A DNA stretch of 64,000 bases from Fretibacter rubidus (GCF_041429785.1 NZ_CP163423.1:2480001-2544000); one strand, 5' to 3'; shown: positions 35,150 to 47,254, numbered from the stretch's first letter. Notes: generated by a model from the letters alone, not told the origin. Translations and numbers: made by a program.

Positions 35150-35685
35150 GATTCTGTTTCCGCGTTTAACATATCGACCAAGGGCTTAATTTCTTCGCGC
35201 CAAAGCTTGGGTGTGATAATGCCGACATGCTTGTAACGGATTCGCCCGTCTTTCCCGATAAGGAAGCTCTCGGGCGCGCCTGTAATGCCCAAATCAATGG
35301 CCAGCAAACTGCCTTCATCAAAAATGACCTGGTCATACGGGTCTTGATAACGTTCCAACCAACGCATACCCGCCTCGCGCGTGTCGCGCCAATCAACGCC
35401 AATGATGGGCACAGCGCCAGACTTGCTGATCTCCATGAGAGTGGGATGCTCTTGCACACAGGCAACACACCAAGACCCAAAGATATTCAGCAGGCTGACT
35501 TGGCCTTTGAACAATGCTTCTGTCAGCATCACATCTGGTTCATACAGACTGGGCAACGAAAACGCGGGCATGGGTTTGTCAATCATAGCGCTTTCTAATA
35601 TGCGCGGATCATCGCGCATCAAGCCAAAGCCAAAAGCTGCAAGAAGCCCTGCAAAAACAAGAAGTGGAGCAAAACGGCGTATCAT
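35146..35685 (-). CDS. ccmG: Thiol:disulfide interchange protein CcmG/DsbE
   Basis: A 179-residue membrane-anchored thioredoxin-fold protein that reduces CcmH or apocytochrome c. It has one N-terminal signal anchor, then the thioredoxin-like domain with FGSWCVACVQEHPTL carrying the WCxxC active site, the GVDWRDTREAG segment typical of DsbE, and the cis-Pro region TGAPESFLI. It overlaps ccmF and ccmH at both ends by 4 bp, a tightly coupled operon. Confidence 0.94.
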   Translation of the reverse strand: MIRRFAPLLVFAGLLAAFGFGLMRDDPRILESAMIDKPMPAFSLPSLYEPDVMLTEALFKGQVSLLNIFGSWCVACVQEHPTLMEISKSGAVPIIGVDWRDTREAGMRWLERYQDPYDQVIFDEGSLLAIDLGITGAPESFLIGKDGRIRYKHVGIITPKLWREEIKPLVDMLNAETES

Positions 35686-37673
35686 TCGGCTGGCACCGCA
35701 CTTGTCGTATCAGAAGGCAAAGCCCCACGGCGCGTGATATCCTTGGGGTCGCGCAAACGCCTATCGGCAAGCGCAACAAATCCCGATAGAGCCATAAGCA
35801 CACAGCCCCACCAAATCCAAATAACATAAGGGTGTAGATAGGCCCGCACGACCCAGCCACTTTGCTCTGTGCCTTCACCAATTGATGCAAAGAGCGAATT
35901 ACCCGGCGACAAATGCATGCCAGCCTCTGTTGTAATCATGTCGCGTACAGGAAAGAAACGACGTTCCGAGTAAACGGTTTTAATTAATTGATCATCTTTG
36001 GTGATGTCGACATTCCCGCCAAAATATTGGTAATTTTCCCGCTGGCCAGACCCCATGTCTTTGAGGGTAAATGTGTAGCCTGCCAAATCCATACTCTCAC
36101 CAACCTTTAAGGCCTTTGCGTCATCTTGCTGCCAAACATACATTGTTGTTACGCCGACAGCGAACATGGCCACGCCCAAATGCGCCCCGACGAAAGCATA
36201 GGTCGCCGCTGGTTGCGCGCGCAGCAGCCGCTTGCTGTCCGCCCATGACACCTGACCAATACGAGCGCGCTTCACGAGCACCATAATAGTGCCAAAAGCG
36301 AGATAGGCACAAATACCGAGCGACAAACCGCCCAGCACGGATTTGCCAAATATAACGGTCAGCACGGTAATAACCGCTATTAATACCGCTGATATAATAC
36401 CAAATGTCTTTAGCCGCCCAAGACTATCTTCGCGCCATTTCAGCATAGGGCCGACGCCCATAAACACCATCAATATGACCATTAATGGCCCAAAGGTTAG
36501 GTTGAAATAAGGCGCACCAACAGAGATTTTTTCGCCCGTCGTCGCGTCCATAAATAAGGGATAAAATGTGCCAAGAAAAACGGTCGCAGTTGCGGTGACT
36601 AGCAAAATATTATTTGTCACCAGCGCCCCGTCGCGTGACACCGCTTTGAAGGTATCAGACACACGCAGGCTGTTAGCGCGCAGAGCATAAAGCGCTAAGG
36701 CCCCGCCAGTAGCAATTGCCATTAAAGCAAGTAAGTAAACGCCGCGTTCCGGATCTGTTGCAAAGGCATGGACAGATACAAGCACGCCAGAGCGCACAAC
36801 AAATGTGCCGATCAAGCTCAGCGAAAAGGTCGCAATGGCGAGCAATATCGTCCAACTCGCCATGCTGTGTCGCGTGCCCAACACGAGGATGGAATGAAGC
36901 AATGCTGTTGCGGCAAGCCACGGCATGAAAGATACGTTTTCAACAGGATCCCACATCCACCAGCCGCCCCAACCTAGTTCGTAATAAGCCCAATAACTCC
37001 CAAGGGCGATACCAACGGTCAGAAAGCTCCAGGCGATAAGCACCCACGGCCGCAGCCATTTTGCCCAAACTGCATCGACACGTCCCTCAATTAACGCTGC
37101 AATAGCGAATGAAAAAGCGACGGAAAAACCGACATAGCCGAGATATAAAAACGGTGGGTGAAAGGCGAGCCCGGGGTCTTGCAAGAGCGGGTTCATACCT
37201 TTGCCGTCAATCGGCACAGGATTTAAACGCTCAAACGGATTTGACGTGAGAAGGGTAAAGCCGACGAATCCAACCGCCAACATGCCCTGCACAGCAATGG
37301 CACGCGCTTTCAGGGGGCTTGGCAAACGCCGTCCAAAGATAGGTATCATCGCGCCGTAAATCGCCAAAATTAGAATCCACAACAGCATAGAGCCTTCATG
37401 ATTGGCCCATACACCAGATATTTTATACAGTAACGGCTTGGCGGAATGGGAATGCTCCACCGCCAATTTTACACTGAAATCGGACGATAAAAACACCACA
37501 GTTAACATGGCATAAGACAACACGGTCAGTAGCATTTGAATGATAGACGCGCGGTCGCCAAAGGCCATCAACCGCACATCTCCACGGTGCGCGCCAACCA
37601 TCGGCAGAATTGATTGTGCTACGGCCACCATAAAGGCGGCGATTAAGGCAATATGTCCAAATTCTGCTATCAT
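35682..37673 (-). CDS. ccmF: Cytochrome c heme lyase subunit CcmF
   Basis: A 663-residue polytopic membrane protein that transfers heme to apocytochrome c with CcmH. It shows the conserved LWANHEGSMLLWILIL, the WWMWDPVENVSFMPWL WWD-type tryptophan-rich motif, and a large periplasmic C-terminal region. I start at ATG 37673 (MIAEFGHIAL). The upstream in-frame ATG at 37739 would add 22 arginine-rich residues with no family support and would approach the divergent glpK. ccmE and ccmI are not adjacent, unlike the usual ccmIEFGH order in this class. Confidence 0.93.
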   Translation of the reverse strand: MIAEFGHIALIAAFMVAVAQSILPMVGAHRGDVRLMAFGDRASIIQMLLTVLSYAMLTVVFLSSDFSVKLAVEHSHSAKPLLYKISGVWANHEGSMLLWILILAIYGAMIPIFGRRLPSPLKARAIAVQGMLAVGFVGFTLLTSNPFERLNPVPIDGKGMNPLLQDPGLAFHPPFLYLGYVGFSVAFSFAIAALIEGRVDAVWAKWLRPWVLIAWSFLTVGIALGSYWAYYELGWGGWWMWDPVENVSFMPWLAATALLHSILVLGTRHSMASWTILLAIATFSLSLIGTFVVRSGVLVSVHAFATDPERGVYLLALMAIATGGALALYALRANSLRVSDTFKAVSRDGALVTNNILLVTATATVFLGTFYPLFMDATTGEKISVGAPYFNLTFGPLMVILMVFMGVGPMLKWREDSLGRLKTFGIISAVLIAVITVLTVIFGKSVLGGLSLGICAYLAFGTIMVLVKRARIGQVSWADSKRLLRAQPAATYAFVGAHLGVAMFAVGVTTMYVWQQDDAKALKVGESMDLAGYTFTLKDMGSGQRENYQYFGGNVDITKDDQLIKTVYSERRFFPVRDMITTEAGMHLSPGNSLFASIGEGTEQSGWVVRAYLHPYVIWIWWGCVLMALSGFVALADRRLRDPKDITRRGALPSDTTSAVPAE

Positions 37674-37798
37674 TGGGCGTCCCGTAACCAATCCTGTTTC
37701 GCGCCAACATAATCGCTTTGGCCGATATGTAAACGACAATAGGCGCGCCAGAATAACACAGCATATTGACGGAAATTACCGCCCTGTTAGTGTGCCCT

Positions 37799-39283
37799 AT
37801 GACCGACACAGTTATTGTATCCATTGACCAAGGCACGACAAGCTCGCGCACCCTCGTTTTCTCTCCAGGCGGCGATATTTTATTCACTGCCCAACAGGAA
37901 TTTCCGCAAATTTACCCCCAAGACGGATGGGTAGAACACGACCCCGAAGCGATATGGAATAGCACGCTATCAACTATGCGCGACGCCGTGGCTTTTACAA
38001 AAAAAAACAAGCAGAGAGTTTTGGGCATCGGCATTACAAATCAACGCGAGACCACCATTGTCTGGGACCGAAAAACAGGCAAACCCATCTATAACGCCAT
38101 TGTCTGGCAAGATCGCCGCACCGCCCAAACTTGCCGCGATTTGGGCGGTAAATATGATGTCAGAACACTAAGCGCGAAAACCGGCCTCATCCTTGACCCT
38201 TATTTTAGTGCCACCAAAATCGCTTGGATACTTGATAACGTGAAAGGTGCCCGCAAACGTGCTGAGGCGGGTGAGTTGGCATTTGGCACTGTTGACAGCT
38301 TTCTTATCTGGCGCTTAACGGGCGGAGCTGTTCATGCCACGGACGCTACCAATGCCAGCCGCACAAATATTTTTAATATCCATAGCCAGTCCTGGGATAC
38401 AGAGCTGCTATCGCTATTTGATGTCCCCGCATCCGTCCTGCCCGATGTGAAAGACTGTGCCGATAATTACGGCATGACAGATAAGGCAATCACAGGTGTC
38501 AACGCGCCAATCCTAGGTGTCGCCGGCGACCAACAGGCCGCGGCCATTGGCCAAGCCTGCTTTACGTCAGGGTCAGTCAAAAGCACCTATGGCACAGGCT
38601 GTTTTGTTATTTTAAACACGGGCGAGACCTGCGTGAGCTCAACAGCAAAACTGCTCTCTACCGTGGCTTACCGTTTAAATGGCCAGACAACTTATGCGCT
38701 GGAAGGATCAATCTTTGTTGCGGGCGCGGCGATACAGTGGCTGCGCGACGGTCTGCGCATTATTGAACACTCATCTGAATCAGAGAATTTAATTGAGAGC
38801 CTGCCGGGTAATCAGGGCGTCTATATGGTGCCCGCCTTCACGGGGCTAGGCGCGCCGCATTGGGACCCTGACGCGCGAGGTGCTATATTTGGTCTGACCC
38901 GTGATACAGGCCGCGCTCATTTCGTAAGAGCAGCAGTTGAAAGCGTTGTGTACCAGACGTCTGACCTGCTCGGCGCAATGGCGAGTGACGGGGCGAAGTT
39001 GACATCGTTACGCGTGGACGGCGGCATGACCCATAATAAATGGATGGTCCAATATCTGGCCAATGTGCTTGATTTGCCCATTGAGCGTCCCATGATTGTC
39101 GAGACAACAGCGCTGGGCGTCGCCTTTTTAGTCGGCTTGCAATGCGGTCTTTATAAAGACTTGGATGCCATATCCAAACAATGGAACCGCAAAGACGCCT
39201 TTACGCCGTCTATGGATACCCACGAGCGCAAGAGCCGATTGACCGAATGGCATGGATATGTGCAAAAGGTTTTAAGCCAATAA
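37799..39283 (+). CDS. glpK: Glycerol kinase
   Basis: A 494-residue FGGY kinase phosphorylating glycerol to sn-glycerol 3-phosphate. Features are [72 protein letters not shown], and [19 protein letters not shown] start at ATG 37799, which gives a normal length; the ATG at 37766 adds 11 residues without counterpart. It is divergent from ccmF with a 125-bp intergenic region. glpD lies 3.2 kb away on the other strand; no glpF or glpR is seen. Confidence 0.96.
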   Translation: MTDTVIVSIDQGTTSSRTLVFSPGGDILFTAQQEFPQIYPQDGWVEHDPEAIWNSTLSTMRDAVAFTKKNKQRVLGIGITNQRETTIVWDRKTGKPIYNAIVWQDRRTAQTCRDLGGKYDVRTLSAKTGLILDPYFSATKIAWILDNVKGARKRAEAGELAFGTVDSFLIWRLTGGAVHATDATNASRTNIFNIHSQSWDTELLSLFDVPASVLPDVKDCADNYGMTDKAITGVNAPILGVAGDQQAAAIGQACFTSGSVKSTYGTGCFVILNTGETCVSSTAKLLSTVAYRLNGQTTYALEGSIFVAGAAIQWLRDGLRIIEHSSESENLIESLPGNQGVYMVPAFTGLGAPHWDPDARGAIFGLTRDTGRAHFVRAAVESVVYQTSDLLGAMASDGAKLTSLRVDGGMTHNKWMVQYLANVLDLPIERPMIVETTALGVAFLVGLQCGLYKDLDAISKQWNRKDAFTPSMDTHERKSRLTEWHGYVQKVLSQ

Positions 39284-39326
39284 TAACCAAGGCATGGTTG
39301 ACGCGCTTATTTTTGTTCTTTATTTG

Positions 39327-39349
39327 TTTCACCCCATCCAAAGGTGAAA
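39327..39349 (+). other. Hairpin covering the ribosome site of the nuclease gene
   Basis: TTTCACC (39327-39333) and GGTGAAA (39343-39349) pair perfectly with a 9-nt loop. The right arm includes AGGTG, the only Shine-Dalgarno-like sequence ahead of GTG 39357, so the mRNA hairpin could limit translation. Confidence 0.45.
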
Positions 39350-39356
39350 TCATCCC

Positions 39357-41585
39357 GTGAGCTTTGCATCCGCGCCATTATCCGACCTTACGTCCAATCG
39401 CACCGGGCACTTTTCCGCGCGCAAGAGAAGCAAGCGTGCGCTGCCTGATTTACCGCAATTTTATTACCACGCCAATTTTTGCGATATGCTCTCATCCGTC
39501 GACCGACTATACGGCGATATTTTAGACCCTGACGCGCAAAGTTTCTTAAACGGTTTCGCCGCCCTACCCTTCCCAGCACAATGCGCCTATGTCCGTATGG
39601 TAGGACGCAAGGGCTTTGTCTTTGATAGCGCGAAATTATCCTATCCAGAAATTGACAGAATAGCGGTACAGATAAAATGCTTACGAGAGAGCGGTTTTAT
39701 ACGTTCGATCCCCAAGAGCCATCACACAGATTACCTATCTGTTCTAACCAAACCTGAGTTAATTGCCGTGATGGAACAGCATTTATGCAAGAGCGCGTTT
39801 AAGCGGTCTTGGAAAAAAGACGCACTGATTGACGTTGCTCTCGCGCATATCAATGCTGATGATTTAACGCCGCCTGCGCGGTTTATCATGCAAGGGCGCC
39901 GCGATACCTTGCGTTACCTCAGTTATCTATATTTCGGTAAGATAGAGGATAACCTGCAACCGCTGACGATGCGAGATTTAGGACTCGTGAAAACGCGCAA
40001 ATATGAAGGCGATATTACACCGCGCTTTGATGATAGCGCTTGCGCAAAAGCCGCCTATTTTTACGCAAGTGCCTTGCATGATTTCAGACACGGGACAGAC
40101 GCGCAGATTACAACCCTGATTGATAGTGTTAAGGCTTGGCCCAAGGCCGCCTGTGATATCAGCGCCGCTGGACGCGATAAATTACTGCATAAGCTCGGCG
40201 GACTATCGGAAAGACTGAGCGATGTGGATACGGCGCTCTCCCTCTACCGCCTTAGCGATAGCCCGCTGTGTAATGAACGGCGTATCCGTCTTTTATATGC
40301 CCGCAATACTGGCGATGACAGGGAGGCGGTAAAAGCCGAGCTTGAAACCCTAATCGACAATCCAGGCAGTGACGGAGAGCATGATTTTGCCAGTGACTTT
40401 TACGCTCGCAAATATCAAAAAAAACGCACTAGCCAAGTCACCGATATGCTGCGCAGGGCGACGCGCATTGGTCTTGATGACGCCCACCGCGCCGCCCCCG
40501 AACGTGCGGCCAAAGCCTATTACAATGCCCAAGGTTACGATACATATCGCAGCGAGAACGGACCGTGGCGCATGCTATTTGGGCTATTATTTTGGGATAT
40601 GCTATTTGGGGATCAGGCGCATATCCATAGTGATTTTGAACGCATGCCAACGGCCCTGAAATCTGGCTCGTTTTATGATGATAATAGTAAGGCGATTGAA
40701 GAGCGGCTATCCCTTATTCCAGATAAAAAGCGACTGCTGCTTTATCTCTTGAAAATCACTACACAGTATCACGGACATGGTAATGCTATCTTTCGCTGGA
40801 GTAGTGCGATGCTAGACCGCGTCAAAGTCCTGATAAATCACGCAGACCCTGACGGCTTGATCAGCATAATGCGTCTAACAGCTCAGAATTACACAGCCAC
40901 GAAAGACGGCTATCCCGACCTTATGTTACTCAAGGACGGAACGATAAGCTTTGTCGAAATTAAAGCCGAAGGTGACGTCATTCGCCGCAATCAATTGACA
41001 CGGTTCAAGCAACTCCGCGTGGCTGGCTTTAAAGTCGACATTGTCTGTATCGACTGGATTGTCGACCCCAATCAAATCTATGTTGTTGTGGATATAGAAA
41101 CCACAGGTGGGCGCGCGGCAGGGCACCGCATCACGGAAATTGGTGCGGTGAAAATGCAAGGCGACCACGTCATTGATGAATGGCAAAGCCTGATTAATCC
41201 GCAGCGCCCGATACCGGAGCACATTACACGCCTTACGGGGATTACAGACGCTATGGTCGCAGACGCGCCGATATTTGCAGAAATTGCAGATGATTTTGCC
41301 GCCTTTATGGGGGACGCTATATTTGTCGCCCATAATGTCAATTTTGATTACGGCTTTATAAAAGCTGAATACGGCCGGCTCGAACGCCATTTTCGGTTCC
41401 CGAAACTTTGTACGGTTGCTTCCATGCGAAAGCTTTATTCAGGTCACAAATCCTATAGCCTTAAAAACCTGACCCAAGCTTACGCAATTGATTTATCCAG
41501 CCATCACCGCGCGCTATGCGATGCCAAGGCAGCGGCTGAATTACTTGTCTTAGTGAACGCGAAACGCCGAGACGATTTGGCTTAA
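39357..41585 (+). CDS. FAN1-like VRR-NUC nuclease fused to DnaQ-like 3'-5' exonuclease
   Basis: A 742-residue protein with two nuclease modules. The first ~480 residues are helical, with a short segment LIAVMEQHLCKSAFKRSWKK that resembles the SAP/winged-helix part of FAN1. A VRR-NUC domain follows at about residues 515-570: GYPDLML, FVEIKAEGD and RNQLTRF give the PD-(D/E)xK residues, with Asp near 520, and Glu and Lys near 533-535. A DEDDh exonuclease like DNA polymerase III epsilon then occupies about 575-735, with VVDIETTGG, VAHNVNFDYGF and HHRALCDAKAA supplying the acidic residues and His. FAN1 proteins act on crosslinked or branched DNA, so this may be a combined crosslink-unhooking and trimming enzyme. 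The start is GTG at 39357. It tail-overlaps xdhC by 4 bp. Confidence 0.85.
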   Translation: MSFASAPLSDLTSNRTGHFSARKRSKRALPDLPQFYYHANFCDMLSSVDRLYGDILDPDAQSFLNGFAALPFPAQCAYVRMVGRKGFVFDSAKLSYPEIDRIAVQIKCLRESGFIRSIPKSHHTDYLSVLTKPELIAVMEQHLCKSAFKRSWKKDALIDVALAHINADDLTPPARFIMQGRRDTLRYLSYLYFGKIEDNLQPLTMRDLGLVKTRKYEGDITPRFDDSACAKAAYFYASALHDFRHGTDAQITTLIDSVKAWPKAACDISAAGRDKLLHKLGGLSERLSDVDTALSLYRLSDSPLCNERRIRLLYARNTGDDREAVKAELETLIDNPGSDGEHDFASDFYARKYQKKRTSQVTDMLRRATRIGLDDAHRAAPERAAKAYYNAQGYDTYRSENGPWRMLFGLLFWDMLFGDQAHIHSDFERMPTALKSGSFYDDNSKAIEERLSLIPDKKRLLLYLLKITTQYHGHGNAIFRWSSAMLDRVKVLINHADPDGLISIMRLTAQNYTATKDGYPDLMLLKDGTISFVEIKAEGDVIRRNQLTRFKQLRVAGFKVDIVCIDWIVDPNQIYVVVDIETTGGRAAGHRITEIGAVKMQGDHVIDEWQSLINPQRPIPEHITRLTGITDAMVADAPIFAEIADDFAAFMGDAIFVAHNVNFDYGFIKAEYGRLERHFRFPKLCTVASMRKLYSGHKSYSLKNLTQAYAIDLSSHHRALCDAKAAAELLVLVNAKRRDDLA

Positions 41586-42475
41586 AACGCGGTTCGCTCC
41601 GCATCGATAATCTCGGCTAAGACCGACACTGAAAGACGACCTGCATCGCGCATAGACGGCACCAGGCCAATAGGCCCGCGTAAGCGTGATAACGCCGCTT
41701 TATCCGCGCCTGCTATCGCTAGCGCATGAAGCCGTGCGGCATGGGTGTTACGGCTCCCCATCGCGCCAATGTAAAATGCCTCTGACGCCAGCGCCTCTTG
41801 TAACAGCGGCAACTCATAATCATGATCATGAAATAGCGTGATAAAAGCCGTCCATCTATCCATCGTGACCAATGTATCGTCTCGCGCGTTAAACGGAACC
41901 ATAGTCGCGCCTAAACAGCTCAGGGCCTCAACTTCATTTTCATCAGGGCACAGCACTTGCACCGATATTCCTGCCGCAATGGCCGTTTTCACAAAAAATA
42001 GAAGATTTTCACCGCGCCCCGCAGAACAGATGTGAAGTGGCGGATAATAATGTTGCGCTGGCGCAAGCTCGCCCAAAGAGAATGTTATTGATTGGCGCGC
42101 CATAAGATTATTAAGACACATTTCCAACGCATCTATATTTGGGTCAGGTATGACCGCGGCGGTTATACCGCCCCCACATGGCAATCGAACATCAAGATAG
42201 GGCGACCCGGCGCCGTAACGTACGGTCTTTGATTTTCCGTCTTTTAATGCCGTTTTCGCATGGAGCGCAATATCGGCATCAACACAGCCATTGGACAGAT
42301 AACCTGCATATTCGCCATTTTCGCAAACAATCATCGGGGTACCAATGGGTCGCGCAGAGGCACCTGAAATTTCGGTCAAAACCACGAGAACAACGCGCTG
42401 CCCAGCTTTAATGCGGGTGAGGGCGAAGGTTAAAATGTCAAGCGCGTGATATCGCGGCAGGACGGCACGCTTCAT
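41582..42475 (-). CDS. XdhC/CoxI-family protein
   Basis: A 297-residue protein of the XdhC family, which in characterised cases protects and inserts the sulfurated molybdenum cofactor into xanthine dehydrogenase. Features are LSNGCVDADIALHA in the N-terminal XdhC domain, RLPCGGGI, and the C-terminal Rossmann-like FYIGAMGSRNTHAARLHAL and RLRGPIGL. No molybdenum hydroxylase gene is in the window, so the client enzyme is not identified. The ATG abuts the glpD stop codon (TAAATG), and the gene is probably co-transcribed with glpD. Its 3' end overlaps the convergent nuclease gene by 4 bp at TTAA. Confidence 0.87.
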   Translation of the reverse strand: MKRAVLPRYHALDILTFALTRIKAGQRVVLVVLTEISGASARPIGTPMIVCENGEYAGYLSNGCVDADIALHAKTALKDGKSKTVRYGAGSPYLDVRLPCGGGITAAVIPDPNIDALEMCLNNLMARQSITFSLGELAPAQHYYPPLHICSAGRGENLLFFVKTAIAAGISVQVLCPDENEVEALSCLGATMVPFNARDDTLVTMDRWTAFITLFHDHDYELPLLQEALASEAFYIGAMGSRNTHAARLHALAIAGADKAALSRLRGPIGLVPSMRDAGRLSVSVLAEIIDAERTAF

Positions 42476-43975
42476 TTATTCAAACGTCTTTTCAAACCAA
42501 GTCGTGAAGCCTGCACGCTCAGCCTCGCTCATATGCAGTCCAAGCTTAGAGCGCCGCCACACAACATCATCAGCGCGAGTGACCCATTCATGCCCGACCA
42601 GATAGCGCACTTCTGCCTCTGTTAATCCAGCGCCAAATTCATGGCCGAGGTCTACATCAGGGCCAGCCCCTAATATCAGAGTCACACGCGTTCCGTAGCT
42701 CCGAGCCAAGCGGTGCAGCAAGGCAGCATCCATATCGGGGTAGCGATCGCATGTCTCTTGATAAAATTTAGTAAAATCAGCTTTGGGAATATCGCCGCCT
42801 GGCAGTTGCGCAGACTTTGTCCAAGGCACCGATTTACGCATGTAAAACGGCGCAAGCTTTTGCATCGCGTGCTCGGCAAGCTTTCGCGACGTCGTAATCT
42901 TTCCACCGTAAATCGACAGAAACGGCGCACCGTCGGTGAACTCATCGATATCAAGCACGTAATCTCGCGTGACGGCCGATGCATCGGCACTTTTATCATC
43001 ATAAAGCGGGCGCACACCAGAATATGACCACAGTACATCATCAGCTGTGATATCATTCTCAAAATATTCTGACGCAGCGTCGCAGAGATAGGTTGTTTCC
43101 TCTGGAGAAATTTTGACGGGGCCCGGTGCATGATCAAAAGGCACATCCGTTGTCCCAATCAACGTATAGTCCCCTTCATAGGGAATAGCGAAAATAATAC
43201 GGTTATCAGCATTTTGGAAAATATAGGCATGGTCACCGTCATATAATTTGCGTGTCACGATATGACTGCCCTTGACCAATCGTAGTCCCGCGTCATTGCG
43301 GCCCTTGTTCAGGCGTCCCAAGATTTCATCCACCCAAGGGCCCGCTGAATTGACGACCCCTTTGGCGCAAATAGTTTTAAGCTTTCCGTCTGGCCCAACG
43401 ATATCGGCTTCATAGCCCGCATCTACCGCACGAAGGTCTTTGACTTCTGTACGGGTGCGGATGTCGGCTTTATGGGCAGCGGCGTCTACGGCGTTCAGCA
43501 CAACCAAGCGTGCGTCTTCGACCCAGCAATCAGAATACTCAAATCCCATTTTCAACCGCTGTTCCAACACACCTTTATGCTTACCCTTACGCAAAGATAT
43601 GGTCTTCGTGCCTGGCAATAATTCACGCCCGCCCAAGCTATCATATAAAAATAGGCCTGCCCGCAGTAACCACGCAGGTCGCAGACCTTTGTCATAAGGC
43701 AGCACAAAACGCATAGGCCAGATGATATGCGGGGCACCGCGTAGCAGGACTTCGCGCTCTATCAACGCCTCACGCACAAGGCGGAACTCATAATGCTCTA
43801 GATAGCGCAGCCCACCGTGGATAAGCTTGGTCGAGGAGCTTGATGTATGATTGGCTAAATCATCGCGTTCGCACAATAAAACGGATAGTCCCCGTCCTGC
43901 CGCATCGCGCGCAATAGCCGTGCCGTTGATACCGCCGCCAATGATTAACAGATCAAATTGTGATGTTTTGCTCAT
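42476..43975 (-). CDS. glpD: Aerobic glycerol-3-phosphate dehydrogenase
   Basis: A 499-residue FAD-dependent inner-membrane-associated enzyme oxidising glycerol 3-phosphate to dihydroxyacetone phosphate with electron transfer to ubiquinone. LLIIGGGINGTAIARDAAG is the FAD site. SSSSTKLIHGGLRYLEHYEF, TDVPFDH, YSGVRPLYDD and SIYGGKITTSRKLAEHA follow, and the C-terminal GHEWVTRADDVVWRRSKLGLH domain completes the enzyme. It lies downstream of oxyR on the same strand with a 57-bp gap. Confidence 0.96.
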   Translation of the reverse strand: MSKTSQFDLLIIGGGINGTAIARDAAGRGLSVLLCERDDLANHTSSSSTKLIHGGLRYLEHYEFRLVREALIEREVLLRGAPHIIWPMRFVLPYDKGLRPAWLLRAGLFLYDSLGGRELLPGTKTISLRKGKHKGVLEQRLKMGFEYSDCWVEDARLVVLNAVDAAAHKADIRTRTEVKDLRAVDAGYEADIVGPDGKLKTICAKGVVNSAGPWVDEILGRLNKGRNDAGLRLVKGSHIVTRKLYDGDHAYIFQNADNRIIFAIPYEGDYTLIGTTDVPFDHAPGPVKISPEETTYLCDAASEYFENDITADDVLWSYSGVRPLYDDKSADASAVTRDYVLDIDEFTDGAPFLSIYGGKITTSRKLAEHAMQKLAPFYMRKSVPWTKSAQLPGGDIPKADFTKFYQETCDRYPDMDAALLHRLARSYGTRVTLILGAGPDVDLGHEFGAGLTEAEVRYLVGHEWVTRADDVVWRRSKLGLHMSEAERAGFTTWFEKTFE

Positions 43976-44032
43976 GTGGATACTCTAGGCTAGGGCGTTA
44001 AATTGGCAAGCGAAACTGACGTTAGGCAGCGA

Positions 44033-44896
44033 TTAAAACATATCAATAATCGCTTCATATATAGCCGTGCGCTTTGATGTTTTGCGCCAAACCAGTCCGA
44101 TCGTGCGGTGCGGCGGGCGACCCTGAAACGGCAAATAAACGATGGTATCATCTGATGGTTCTATCGCCAGCTTTGGCATTAGTGTGATGCCACTTCCGAT
44201 TTTAACCATTTGACGGAGCGTCTCTAGGCTTGTCGCGCGGTAATCGGTTTGCCCCCCTGACCCGACAATATGGCAAATATCTAGCGCTTGATCGCGGAGG
44301 CAATGCCCCTCCTCTAGCAACAACAAACGATGCTCGCGCAGGACATCCGTTGGCACAGATTTATGACGCGCAAGCGTATGATCCGCAGGCACGGCCAAGT
44401 AAAAATCATCATCAAATAATTTAGCCGCTATCAGCGCAGGATCATCAACGGGCAGCGCAATAAAAGCTGCATCGAGTGTCCCTTGCCGCAGTTCCTCAAT
44501 TAATACATCAGTTTTTTCTTCGCGTAGAACCAAAGATAGATCCGGTAAAGTCTTTCGAATTTTCGGCAAGACTTGCGGAAATAAATAACTCGCCAGAGTC
44601 GGGAACGCCCCAAGATTAAATCGACCCGCAAGTGGTTCCTGTGCCGTTGTCGCGGTTTCGCGCATAACGGCCACTTCGCGTAATATACGCCGCGCAGAAG
44701 CAATGATATCCGCGCCGACAGCGGTGATATGAACGCGGCGATTGCTCCGTTCAAAAATGGTCACGCCGAGGCTGCCCTCTATCTTTTTGACCTGGGAGCT
44801 TAGCGTCGGTTGACTGACATGACATAGTTCTGCCGCGCGCGAGAAAGACAGCGTGTCCCCAACTGCGATTATATATTCAAATTCTCTTAGGGTCAT
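44033..44896 (-). CDS. oxyR: LysR-type peroxide sensor OxyR
   Basis: A 287-residue LysR-family regulator. The helix-turn-helix is in FSRAAELCHVSQPTLSSQVKKIE. The effector domain holds EEGHCLRDQALDIC, where the two cysteines correspond to the redox pair Cys199 and Cys208 of E. coli OxyR; the context GHCLRDQAL is diagnostic. It is divergently transcribed from katG, 97 bp apart, the classic arrangement for OxyR-controlled catalase. Regulation of katG and of itself through the intergenic palindrome is likely. Confidence 0.94.
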   Translation of the reverse strand: MTLREFEYIIAVGDTLSFSRAAELCHVSQPTLSSQVKKIEGSLGVTIFERSNRRVHITAVGADIIASARRILREVAVMRETATTAQEPLAGRFNLGAFPTLASYLFPQVLPKIRKTLPDLSLVLREEKTDVLIEELRQGTLDAAFIALPVDDPALIAAKLFDDDFYLAVPADHTLARHKSVPTDVLREHRLLLLEEGHCLRDQALDICHIVGSGGQTDYRATSLETLRQMVKIGSGITLMPKLAIEPSDDTIVYLPFQGRPPHRTIGLVWRKTSKRTAIYEAIIDMF

Positions 44897-44929
44897 AAGC
44901 TCTGCCTATCACCATCATAGATAAAATCA

Positions 44930-44949
44930 ATTGTATTTTTAAAAACAAT
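44930..44949. promoter_or_regulatory. AT-rich palindrome in oxyR-katG intergenic region
   Basis: ATTGT and ACAAT arms flank an A/T core; 18 of 20 positions are self-complementary. Outside it ATAGAT (44917) and ATCTAT (44957) form a second, wider inverted pair. This is a candidate OxyR binding region controlling both genes. Confidence 0.55.
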
Positions 44950-44975
44950 ATATATAATCTATGAAAGAAATATGA

Positions 44976-47201
<2,226 letters not shown>

Positions 47202-47225
47202 AGCTATATCAGATCTGAATAACTA

Positions 47226-47254
47226 AACCCCGCCATTTCGGCGGGGTTTTTATT
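47226..47254 (+). terminator. Rho-independent terminator after katG
   Basis: AACCCCGCC (47226-47234) and GGCGGGGTT (47240-47248) form a perfect 9-bp stem around ATTTC, followed by a T run. Confidence 0.92.
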
